Shown: one piece after another, positions 16,259 to 23,554 of the stretch
Position numbering within the stretch: position 1 is the first letter of the stretch
How the letters are laid out: each line of letters starts with the position of its first letter
NCBI RefSeq assembly: GCF_021391495.1
Contig: NZ_CP090063.1
Coordinates: 186,001 to 250,000, forward strand
Reading direction: 5' to 3'
DNA: 64,000 bases
Origin: Amycolatopsis acidiphila
GTDB taxonomy: Bacteria > Actinomycetota > Actinomycetes > Mycobacteriales > Pseudonocardiaceae
The notes under the pieces: generated by a model
Seen by the model: only the letters and a program-made list of their open reading frames with translations
Told to the model about the DNA's origin: nothing
The model's database searches: none
Translations under genes and position numbers: made by a program

Positions 16259-17440
16259 TCAACCGCCGCCCTTGCGCCACAACAACACCACGCCGTGGCC
16301 GGGCAACAGCCACGACCGGACTTCCAGTTCCGGCAGGTCCTCCGCCTTCAGCCAGCGCGTCGGCGCGGTGTTCGAGCGGAACGTGAAAGGCGCGATGTTG
16401 AATTGGAAATCCCCCGCGCCGTCGAAGTCCAGTTCCTTCACCGCGAACGTCACGCGGTCGACGTAGCACGGGTACGGCGCTTGCCAGTAACAGAAACCTT
16501 CGTCGATGCGCTGCAGCGAAGTCGCGCGGACCGACAGGCGTTCGATGGCCTGGACGGAACGGTCGTCGTCGGCGATGTCGCTCAGGTCGCATTCGAAGAT
16601 GCGCAGATCGGCGAGGTGTTCCCGGGGGCTCTGCCGCGGCAGCGCGCCCATGTCCTCCCGGAAGAACGACAGGTAGTCCGACCAGTTCTGGAACTTGACC
16701 TCCCGCAGCCGCAGCTTGCGCGACTCCGCCACGTGGTGCCGGTCGTCGTGGTCCAGGTACTCGATGCCCAGCCGCACCGACGGCAGCATGTCGTCCACCG
16801 AGCTCTGGAACAGCTCACTGTCCGGCACGAACCACAGCTCGAACAGCGGCAGCTGGCAACCCGAACTGATGGAGTCGCGCAGCAGCGCGTTACAGGTCGC
16901 GAAGATGATGAACCTGTCCACCTGGACGTTCTTCTTGAAGCTGTAGGTCACGGCGAGCGTGAAGTGGTACAGCTCGTGGTCCACGGCGCGCAGTTCGACG
17001 TTCACCCCGGTGTGGGTGCTGATCGTGAGATCCCCGCCGAGCGGCCGCCGCCCCTCGCCGCCCAGCACGCCCGTCATCACATCCCGGTTGGCGTCGTTCG
17101 CGCCGTAGATCGACTCCAGGAACACCTCCATGACCTGCTGGGGGAGCAGTGCTTCGACGATCCGCGGCCCGGCGATGCGCGCGAGCTCGGCCGCGATCCA
17201 GCGGCGGAGGACCAGCTCGTACGCGCCGAGCGCGCCGCCTGCCAGCAACAACACCGGAAATGTCAGCTCGAGCAGGCGGTGCAGTGCCGCCGACCAACCC
17301 GGCACCGGCGTCCAGAACACGACCGCGAGCAGCGCGGCCACCCCCAGGAGGACCAGCGACACCGACACCGTCCGCACGCGCCGCCGGTGCTCCGGCGGGC
17401 GCGTGTCATCGGCGGGCTGCTCGCGTTCCCCAGCCTTCAC
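16259..17440 (-). CDS. Membrane-anchored protein of unknown function
   Basis: I do not recognise this 393-residue protein. It has a basic N-terminal tail, two membrane segments (about residues 24-44 and 55-78) and a cytosolic domain of about 310 residues with mixed alpha/beta character. Notable stretches are FLESIYGANDANRDVMTGVLGG, HTGVNVELRAVDHELYHF and a tail ending HGVVLLWRKGGG. No enzyme motif is visible. The GTG start follows GGAGAGG closely. It lies next to integrase debris and upstream of a FadR-like gene on the same strand, so it may be accessory. Confidence 0.75.
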   Translation of the reverse strand: MKAGEREQPADDTRPPEHRRRVRTVSVSLVLLGVAALLAVVFWTPVPGWSAALHRLLELTFPVLLLAGGALGAYELVLRRWIAAELARIAGPRIVEALLPQQVMEVFLESIYGANDANRDVMTGVLGGEGRRPLGGDLTISTHTGVNVELRAVDHELYHFTLAVTYSFKKNVQVDRFIIFATCNALLRDSISSGCQLPLFELWFVPDSELFQSSVDDMLPSVRLGIEYLDHDDRHHVAESRKLRLREVKFQNWSDYLSFFREDMGALPRQSPREHLADLRIFECDLSDIADDDRSVQAIERLSVRATSLQRIDEGFCYWQAPYPCYVDRVTFAVKELDFDGAGDFQFNIAPFTFRSNTAPTRWLKAEDLPELEVRSWLLPGHGVVLLWRKGGG

Positions 17441-17511
17441 TGCCTCTCCGCCTCGTCGACAACAATCGTGTGCGGAAAGGGGAGGAACGCGATAGACCCG
17501 TTCGGATTAAA

Positions 17512-18291
17512 TCAGTGCCGGTGCCAGCGTGGTTCGTCCTCCGAGTCGTAGACGTACGTGTTGAGCGCGGCACGCTCGTCGACCGGCGTGCCGGCCTGGC
17601 TGGCGAGGTCGTTGTAGAGCCCGAGGAGGTGCGTCGTCATCGAGACGCGTGCGCCGCCCTCGTCGTGCCGCTTGAGGAACCAGGCGACCTGGTTGTGCTC
17701 CGTCGCCGACCGGTTGTGCAGCTCAGCGGTGCCGTAGCTGGTGCGGCGGTATCCGCGCAGCTTCGGCACCAGGGACCGGTAGACCTGTTCGAGCAGCTCG
17801 TTGTGACTCGCCCTGACGACCGCCGCGTGGAACTCTTCGTCGGTCCGCAGCAGCTCTTCCTTGTCGTCGTTCGGGGCCGTCTGATGGTCCTTCGCGCGCT
17901 TCGCGATCTCGTCGATCTCACCCTCGTCGGCACGCAGCGCGGCCAGGCTCGCGGCCGTGGCTTCCAGCGCGATGCGCACCTCGATGAGGTCGGACTCGCT
18001 GACGCGCGTGTCTAGCACCAGCGCGTCCTCACGGTCGACGAGGTCGGTGGACCGGACGTACCAGCCGCGGCCACGCATGACCTCGACGATGCCCTGCAGC
18101 TGCAACCGTTGCAGCGCGGTACGCAGCGAGCTTCGCGCCACCGCCATCCGCTGCGCGAGCTCGGGTTCGGTGGGCAGCCGGTCGCCGGCCTTGAACCGGC
18201 CACTCTCGATCAACTGGCGGAGCTTGTCCTCGATGAGCTCCGGCAGTGGCTTGCGAGTGTCCGGTGAGAGCGCCCAGCTCTCGTCATCCAT
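17512..18291 (-). CDS. FadR/GntR-family (FCD) transcriptional regulator
   Basis: The 259-residue regulator has an N-terminal GntR winged helix (residues about 14-80, with FKAGDRLPTEPELAQRM and the wing RGRGWYV) and a C-terminal all-helical FCD ligand domain with metal-ligand-type residues (VRIALE, DEEFHAAVVRAS, EHNQ). FCD regulators usually sense organic acids. A large palindromic operator lies immediately upstream (18365-18399) between it and a divergent small gene, implying autoregulation. A related palindrome at 18678-18688 precedes the HExxH gene, which it may also control. Confidence 0.88.
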   Translation of the reverse strand: MDDESWALSPDTRKPLPELIEDKLRQLIESGRFKAGDRLPTEPELAQRMAVARSSLRTALQRLQLQGIVEVMRGRGWYVRSTDLVDREDALVLDTRVSESDLIEVRIALEATAASLAALRADEGEIDEIAKRAKDHQTAPNDDKEELLRTDEEFHAAVVRASHNELLEQVYRSLVPKLRGYRRTSYGTAELHNRSATEHNQVAWFLKRHDEGGARVSMTTHLLGLYNDLASQAGTPVDERAALNTYVYDSEDEPRWHRH

Positions 18292-18364
18292 GATCGGCCT
18301 TCTCCACCTCGTACGGGGCCCCGAGCGTTCTCGTCAGGCTAGCAAGGGCAGACAACAGACGCAA

Positions 18365-18399
18365 GTTGTCTGTCTACAAGTTGTAGCTTGACAGACAAC
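18365..18399. promoter_or_regulatory. Nested palindromic operator, probable FadR-like binding site
   Basis: GTTGTCTGTC (18365-18374) and GACAGACAAC (18390-18399) are perfect 10-base inverted arms. Between them lies a second perfect palindrome, CTACAAGTTGTAG (18374-18386). The half sites TTGTC/GACAA fit GntR/FadR operators. It sits in the divergent promoter region of the regulator. Confidence 0.75.
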
Positions 18400-18489
18400 C
18401 GACAGCCAGGGGATCCTATTTTCACCGAGGTGGCGGGCAAGCTTCCCTGCCGGCCCGTCACCCCGGCTCTTCCCGAAGGAGGTGTCGTC

Positions 18490-18648
18490 GTGAGCTCGCA
18501 AAACCTGCTGATTGTCATCTTCCTGATCGCAATGGGCGTCGCCCTGATCGGGTGGCGGACGGTGTTGGTGATGACCCTGACGGCCGGCGTGACCCTGGCC
18601 GTGCTGGGTCTGGTTGAAATCGTCGCCCTACTCAACGCCGCCGCGTGA
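18490..18648 (+). CDS. Small two-helix membrane protein
   Basis: This 52-residue protein has two hydrophobic helices (LLIVIFLIAMGVALIGW and LVMTLTAGVTLAVLGLVEIVALL) and no other feature. The GTG start is supported by an excellent GAAGGAGGTG (18475-18484). It is divergent from the FadR-like regulator across the palindromic operator and is therefore a probable regulatory target. The function is unknown. Confidence 0.7.
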   Translation: MSSQNLLIVIFLIAMGVALIGWRTVLVMTLTAGVTLAVLGLVEIVALLNAAA

Positions 18649-18667
18649 GCGTGGGGTGACGGGGTAG

Positions 18668-18696
18668 CCGAAGACTGTTGTCAGACAAGTCTTCGG
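18668..18696. promoter_or_regulatory. Second FadR-like dyad ahead of the HExxH gene
   Basis: CCGAAGACT (18668-18676) and AGTCTTCGG (18688-18696) form 9-base inverted arms. Inside, TTGTCAGACAA (18678-18688) is a perfect 11-base palindrome resembling the half sites at 18365-18399. It follows the small membrane gene by 20 bases and could serve as operator for the downstream gene or, less likely, as a terminator (no T-tract). Confidence 0.55.
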
Positions 18697-18779
18697 CAGA
18701 GGTGGCTGAGTGACCAAGGGACCGGGCGGGTACTTTGACCCGGTCCAGAGGTCGCTCCCCCTAGCCGGAAGCCGCGTGG

Positions 18780-19979
18780 ATGAACCTCAGTTCCGACTGG
18801 CCCGACGCCACCGCGGTGCACGCGGCGCTCGCTCCCGCGGGCGCGCTGCTGGCCGAGCGTCGCGCGTTGTACCAGCTCGCGGTCGAGCTGTTCGCGCCCG
18901 GCACGCCGCCGGTATCCGACGGCCGGCTCGACAACCCGCTCTTCCGGTTCCGGGTGGGGGAAGCGCTGGCGGATCGCATTCCCTTCGATCCCGCCGCCGA
19001 CGACGAGCTCGACGACGTCGTCACCGAGCTCGACGGGCAGTTGAAGGTGGCCTCGGGCGCCGACGCCGACGCGAAGCTCGCCGACGCGCTCCGCATCATC
19101 CACGGCCAGAGCGGTGCCCCCGGTGTGCCGCCGCGGCTGCTGACCGACGCCGACGGCGAGCCCTTCCGGGACGCGATGGACGTCGTCGAAGCGGGACTGG
19201 CGCGGTTCCAGGCGGTCAGTCCCGGGCTGGCCCAGGACCTGTTGCCGCACACCGCGCTGCTGGTCGTCCTCGACCCGGCGACGTCCAACGGTCTCGTCTC
19301 CGCCTCGTCGCGACTGTTCCCGGGACTGATCCTGATCGACCGCCCGTCCTGTCCGTACGACGTCGCGGAAGCTCTCGTGCACGAGGGCGCCCATCAGAAG
19401 TTCTTCGACCTCGCGATCACGCGCGACTTCCTGCGCGTCGACGCGGAAGACCGCGTCTTCACCCCTTCGTGGTCCGGCGCCCGGTGGCCCCTCGAACAGG
19501 TCGTCGCGGCCTTTCACGCCTACGCGCTGCTGGCACAGTTCGCCGAGGATGTGACCTCTTCAGGCGAAACCGGCCAAATAGGCCGAAACTCGCTCCTGCC
19601 GTTCGCCCGGGCGCGGGAAACCGAGATCGGCCGCTGGCTGCTCGGCACCGAGGAGTCGCTGGAGTGCGACGCACGGTGGCTGCTCCGAACTCTTCTGCGT
19701 GAGGACGGCAACTCGATCCGGGCAGCGGAACCGACGAGTTCTGTCCCGGACGGACGTTATGCACTGAAACCTTTCGTCAGAATGGCAAGAATGGCCACCG
19801 GTCGGGTGCTGCTGGCGAGCCCGGGCCATCCGCCGCAGCTGCATTGGCTCAACGACAACGCTGCCGAGGTCGTCGACCAGCTGGGACAGGAGCCGTTGTC
19901 GATGAGCGCGCTGGGCCCGGAAAAGGCCCGGATTCTGTCGGGGCTCGTCGATTCCGCGCTCGTCCACCGGATCCAGTGA
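18780..19979 (+). CDS. HExxH-type peptide-modifying protein (aKG-HExxH peptide beta-hydroxylase-like)
   Basis: The 399-residue protein carries LVHEGAHQKFFDL with HEGAH at 201-205, preceded by PGLILIDRP. This matches the HExxH domain found with RiPP precursor genes and annotated as alpha-ketoglutarate-dependent peptide beta-hydroxylase. The C-terminal part (about 320-399, with VVDQLGQEPLSMSALGPEKARILSGLVD broken into short helices) may be a peptide-recognition segment. It is followed 56 bases later by a small peptide gene with a strong ribosome-binding site. The ATG has a GGAAG upstream. No other RiPP enzyme is adjacent. Confidence 0.7.
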   Translation: MNLSSDWPDATAVHAALAPAGALLAERRALYQLAVELFAPGTPPVSDGRLDNPLFRFRVGEALADRIPFDPAADDELDDVVTELDGQLKVASGADADAKLADALRIIHGQSGAPGVPPRLLTDADGEPFRDAMDVVEAGLARFQAVSPGLAQDLLPHTALLVVLDPATSNGLVSASSRLFPGLILIDRPSCPYDVAEALVHEGAHQKFFDLAITRDFLRVDAEDRVFTPSWSGARWPLEQVVAAFHAYALLAQFAEDVTSSGETGQIGRNSLLPFARARETEIGRWLLGTEESLECDARWLLRTLLREDGNSIRAAEPTSSVPDGRYALKPFVRMARMATGRVLLASPGHPPQLHWLNDNAAEVVDQLGQEPLSMSALGPEKARILSGLVDSALVHRIQ

Positions 19980-20035
19980 AAAGTGACGGATGGTGGCCTC
20001 GCTGTCGCTGTGTGATCGTTGACAGGAGGACTACG

Positions 20036-20308
20036 ATGGCGAAGACATCCACAGCGGCACCGTCTTGTTTGGACGGTGCCGTCACCCATTTTGAAAGGAC
20101 GCTGATGGCAGCGCAGTGGGATTCTCCCCGGAGAGCCGACACCCCGACCGGCGAGCCGGTGGTCCAGCAACCCCACGGCGGCAGTGTTTCGGAGCAGGTC
20201 GTCCTCGGCGGCCGGCCCTACGGCCAGCCCCTCACCCGTGTTGACTTCTTCCGGCGGATGCCCGCCGGTGGTACTGCCTACCTCAAGCCGGCCGACTCCG
20301 AAGACTGA
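20036..20308 (+). CDS. Small candidate RiPP precursor peptide
   Basis: The frame encodes 90 residues from ATG 20036, which has AGGAGG six bases upstream, or 67 residues from ATG 20105, which has AAAGGA five bases upstream. The shorter form starts MAAQWDSPRRADTP and both end TAYLKPADSED. The sequence is polar, rich in Gly, Pro, Arg and Asp, without membrane or enzyme features. Lying directly after the HExxH enzyme gene on the same strand, it is the obvious substrate candidate. The RVDFFRRMPAGGTAYL stretch could be the core. I know no named precursor family that it matches. Confidence 0.5.
   Translation: MAKTSTAAPSCLDGAVTHFERTLMAAQWDSPRRADTPTGEPVVQQPHGGSVSEQVVLGGRPYGQPLTRVDFFRRMPAGGTAYLKPADSED
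20056..20080 (+). other. Stable hairpin inside the 5' part of the peptide gene
   Basis: GGCACCGTC (20056-20064) and GACGGTGCC (20072-20080) form a 9-bp perfect stem with a 7-base loop. It lies between the two possible starts of the peptide gene and could attenuate transcription or regulate which start is used. Confidence 0.5.
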
Positions 20309-20344
20309 TTCCGTCGGCGCGGCAGCAGCCCGTTGTCGCGCCCT

Positions 20345-21601
20345 TCAAAGTGCTCCTGCCGCCATCGCTTCGCAGCTGCGGAGGACGACCGCCGCGGCGC
20401 GGCGCTCACCGACGCCGAAGCCCGCGGTCTCCATGAGAGCCCGCCATCGCCGGATCGCGTCGAAGACCGCGCGCTGACCACCCGCGCCGTCCGCGCCCAG
20501 CCGCTCCGCGACCGCAGTTCCGTTGCCGCCCACCAACCGGACCGCCTCCGCGTTCAGCTCCGGCGACAACACCACCCGCCCGGTCCGCAGGGCCGCCAGC
20601 AGCCGCAGCTCGCGAAACTCGTGGGCGCTCGCCAGCGTCCGCTCCAGCTCGCCGCCCAGCGCCGCCGCGGCGGGATGCGGCTCCATCCGGAGCACCACTT
20701 CCAGCCCCAGCAACGCCGATCGCGCCTTGAGTACCGACTGCCGTTCGGTGAAGTACTGGTCGATCGTGTCGCGCAGCTCGGCAAGGCCACTGCGGGGCAC
20801 CAGCTGGGCCGCCAGCGCCGGCTGGGTCTGCGCGCCCCGGCGGATCAGGGTGACCGCGAGCCGCACGCCGAACAGGCCGAAGCGCTCGAGCAGTGCCGCC
20901 CGCGCCTCGGGATTCTGGGACAGGAAGCGATCCGTCGACATCAGCTGTGGCTCCAGCTCCGCCCGCGGCACCCGCGCCAGGTCGACCAGCGCCTCGAACT
21001 CGTGCGTGCGCAACGTCCGGCCCGCCGACGCCAGCAGCCCCGCCACCGGCACCACGTCCTGGCACAACCCCTGCAGCTCGGGCTCACGACGGTAGCGGCG
21101 GGCGATCTGCCGCGCCGAGATCAGCGCATCGACCCGCCCGGCGCCGAGTTCGTCCGCGCGAGACAGCACGACGACGGAGTTGACGGCCGAGGCCCGGGCG
21201 ATCGGATGGTCCTGCAAGGTGTGCAGGAAGCCCAGATCCGCGTTCTGCGGATGCCGCACCAGGTACAGCACGGCATCCGCCTCCAGGCAGATTCCCTCGA
21301 TCGTGTTAGGCGCCGCGTCCGCGTCGATCGCGGGGGTGTCGATCAGGGTCAGCTCGTCCTGCGACCGGCGCAGCGCCGCCCGGAACCAGCGCATCCCGTC
21401 GCCCTGACCGCTCAGCTCCTGCCCGGCGATCGCGCTGGCCATCGTCGACTTGCCGGTCTGGTGCGCCCCGACGACGGCGATGCGCAACGGGTCCGAAAAC
21501 CGGTCCAGATGGCGCCGGAGCCAGCCCACGGCGCGCGGGCTGTCCTGATACGCGTCGAGGGCCTGTTCGAGCATCCTCCGCGTGCGTGCCGTCAGGTTCA
21601 C
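20345..21601 (-). CDS. iniC: Dynamin-like GTPase, IniC-type
   Basis: The 418-residue protein has a P-loop GAHQTGKS (45-52), a G3 DTP at 88-90 and a helical C-terminal half, consistent with the shorter IniC partner of the mycobacterial iniBAC operon. These dynamin-family GTPases act at the membrane in response to cell-wall damage. The G4 motif is degenerate (LSRADE, no NKxD). Its GTG start overlaps the stop of the iniA-like gene (GTGA), so the pair is co-translated. No membrane segment is evident. Confidence 0.82.
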   Translation of the reverse strand: MNLTARTRRMLEQALDAYQDSPRAVGWLRRHLDRFSDPLRIAVVGAHQTGKSTMASAIAGQELSGQGDGMRWFRAALRRSQDELTLIDTPAIDADAAPNTIEGICLEADAVLYLVRHPQNADLGFLHTLQDHPIARASAVNSVVVLSRADELGAGRVDALISARQIARRYRREPELQGLCQDVVPVAGLLASAGRTLRTHEFEALVDLARVPRAELEPQLMSTDRFLSQNPEARAALLERFGLFGVRLAVTLIRRGAQTQPALAAQLVPRSGLAELRDTIDQYFTERQSVLKARSALLGLEVVLRMEPHPAAAALGGELERTLASAHEFRELRLLAALRTGRVVLSPELNAEAVRLVGGNGTAVAERLGADGAGGQRAVFDAIRRWRALMETAGFGVGERRAAAVVLRSCEAMAAGAL

Positions 21602-23403
21602 GCCGTGAGCCCCCGCAGCGCGGGTTGTGGCGCCCGCAGGCCGCCCAGCGCCTGCGCACGCTGCCGGAGCAGGCTGAGCTCCTCGACGCTGCGCCGGATC
21701 TCGTTGGCACGAGCGTTGCGTTGCGCGGCGTCCGTGTCGATGACGCCTTTGATCGACTTCGCCGACTCGGTGATCTCCGCCCGCAGCTCCTCGGCCACGC
21801 CCGTCAGCCGGTCACGCAGCGCGCGGTGGATCTGCCGTGCGGTGTCCTTGCTGTGCTTCCCGTAGGTCAGGAAGAAGTCGTCGACGTAGCGGTGCGCGGC
21901 GTTCTTCGCCGCGGCCTGGCGCCGTTTCAGCCGGTTGCCCCGCTCCTCGAACACGCTCTTCGCGCCGAACGCGGCACCGGCGCCCAGCGAGATCGGGTTG
22001 ATCAGCGGCAGGCCGGCGATCGTCGTCGCCAGACCGAACATCAGCAGGCCGCTGTACGAACCGCGCATACCGACGAACAGCTTCTGCCCCACGCTGAACC
22101 GCTCGACGCGCGGCATCCGCAGGTCGCCGACCGCGTCAGCGGGCACCTCGCGCGGCAGCGACTCCGGCACGGCGTCCGGCCGGTGCGGCGAGACCTGCCG
22201 CGCCATCTTGCGGGCGATCCACTCGAACCGGTCCAGCAGCCACTCGGAGTTCGTCTCGGCGACCGTCGTGAGGTTCTCCCGCAGCCAGTCCTCGAACTCC
22301 GCCCACGCCCGCGCCGGGTCCGCGGCGTCGAAGTACTCGTCGACCTCGACCAGGATCCGGCGCGTCCGGTCCCGCAGGTCGAACTCGACGTCCGAGAGCA
22401 GGTCCGCGACCTCGTCCGAGAGCAACGTCTGCCAGCGGCCGGCGTCGCGCTGCAGCCGTTCCAGCCGTCTGCCCTCGTTGTGCCAGCGCGCGACGGCGTC
22501 GCCGGTGTCGGACTGCTGCGTCTCGGCGAACTCCTCCTGCAGGGGCCCCATCAGCGATTCGACGGCCAGCCCGGTCAGCGCCGCGACCGAACGCCGGGCC
22601 AGCAGGTCCGCCTGGCCCATCAGGTCCTTGTGCAGGAACCGGATCAGCTCGCCGAACCCGGACTCCTCGTTCAGGGCCTTGTCACCGGTGCGGGCCGCGG
22701 CCAGCCGCAGCGTCGCCGACACCGGGAACACCGTGGCCAGCAGGCCGCCCTCGTTCAGCCGGGCGCGGGTGCGCTCGGCGACGCCGCGCCAGCCGGGCAC
22801 CAGGTCGATCTTGGTGAGCGCCACGATGACCGTCGGGCACAGGCGGGCGATCTGCTCGAGCAGGCGCAGCTCGGTCACCGACAGCTCAGTGGTGGCGTCG
22901 GTGGCCATCAGGACCGCGTCGGCCGACAGGTCCTGCACGGTCTCGAGCGCGGCGCGCGCCGGAGTGTCGACCAGCGACAGGCCCCCCGCGAGCAACGCGC
23001 GCGGCAGGCCGATCTCCGTGCGCACCACGGGTGCGCCGCTGACGGACAGGGCTTCACGGTTGGCTTCGGTGGTGACCGACTCGACGGCGACGGGGGTGCG
23101 CGCGGAGCCCTCGATCGCGAGCCTGCCGCCGGTCACCACGGTCGCGGTCGGCGTCTGCGCGTGCTCGATCACGGCGGGCACGACGGTCGTCCGGTCGTCC
23201 CCGACCGCGCACACGGGGGCGTTGAGCAGTGCGTTGATCAGCTGGCTCTTGCCCTGTCCGGACTCGCCGACGACCGCCACCCGCAGCTTGGGATCGAGCA
23301 GCCGGGATCTGCGCGCACTCAGCCGCTCCACCAGATCGGCGCGCCGGTGGGCGGCGCAGACACGGACGGTGTCGTCCAGCACTTCGAGCCAGGGCGGTGC
23401 CAT
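21598..23403 (-). CDS. iniA: Dynamin-like GTPase, IniA-type
   Basis: This 601-residue bacterial dynamin-like protein has P-loop GESGQGKS (46-53), G3 DTP (147-149) and G4 TKID (198-201). A long helical stalk follows, with a hydrophobic membrane-binding paddle (about 455-490, LLMFGLATTIAGLPLI). In mycobacteria IniA shapes membranes and is induced by isoniazid and ethambutol. ATG 23403 is used; a GTG lies one codon upstream. It follows the iniB-like gene across two hairpins and is coupled to the iniC-like gene. Confidence 0.85.
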   Translation of the reverse strand: MAPPWLEVLDDTVRVCAAHRRADLVERLSARRSRLLDPKLRVAVVGESGQGKSQLINALLNAPVCAVGDDRTTVVPAVIEHAQTPTATVVTGGRLAIEGSARTPVAVESVTTEANREALSVSGAPVVRTEIGLPRALLAGGLSLVDTPARAALETVQDLSADAVLMATDATTELSVTELRLLEQIARLCPTVIVALTKIDLVPGWRGVAERTRARLNEGGLLATVFPVSATLRLAAARTGDKALNEESGFGELIRFLHKDLMGQADLLARRSVAALTGLAVESLMGPLQEEFAETQQSDTGDAVARWHNEGRRLERLQRDAGRWQTLLSDEVADLLSDVEFDLRDRTRRILVEVDEYFDAADPARAWAEFEDWLRENLTTVAETNSEWLLDRFEWIARKMARQVSPHRPDAVPESLPREVPADAVGDLRMPRVERFSVGQKLFVGMRGSYSGLLMFGLATTIAGLPLINPISLGAGAAFGAKSVFEERGNRLKRRQAAAKNAAHRYVDDFFLTYGKHSKDTARQIHRALRDRLTGVAEELRAEITESAKSIKGVIDTDAAQRNARANEIRRSVEELSLLRQRAQALGGLRAPQPALRGLTA

Positions 23404-23442
23404 CACGGGACAGCAGTGTGCCCTGTCCGGTCACGAAATGGA

Positions 23443-23534
23443 AACGGCGGGGGTCCGTCCGAAGACGAACCCCCGCCGTTCACGACCGGCGACCGGCGTT
23501 CTCACCCCGTTGGGAGGGCACTGGCGAGAACGCC
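23443..23534 (-). terminator. Two hairpins between iniB-like and iniA-like genes
   Basis: The first hairpin has perfect 12-base arms AACGGCGGGGGT (23443-23454) and ACCCCCGCCGTT (23469-23480). The second has 9-base arms GGCGTTCTC (23495-23503) and GAGAACGCC (23526-23534). Neither has a strong T-tract. They probably cause partial termination or mRNA-end protection, so iniB-like mRNA would exceed iniA/iniC-like mRNA. Confidence 0.65.
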
Positions 23535-23554
23535 GCTCACCTCACTGGGCGCGG

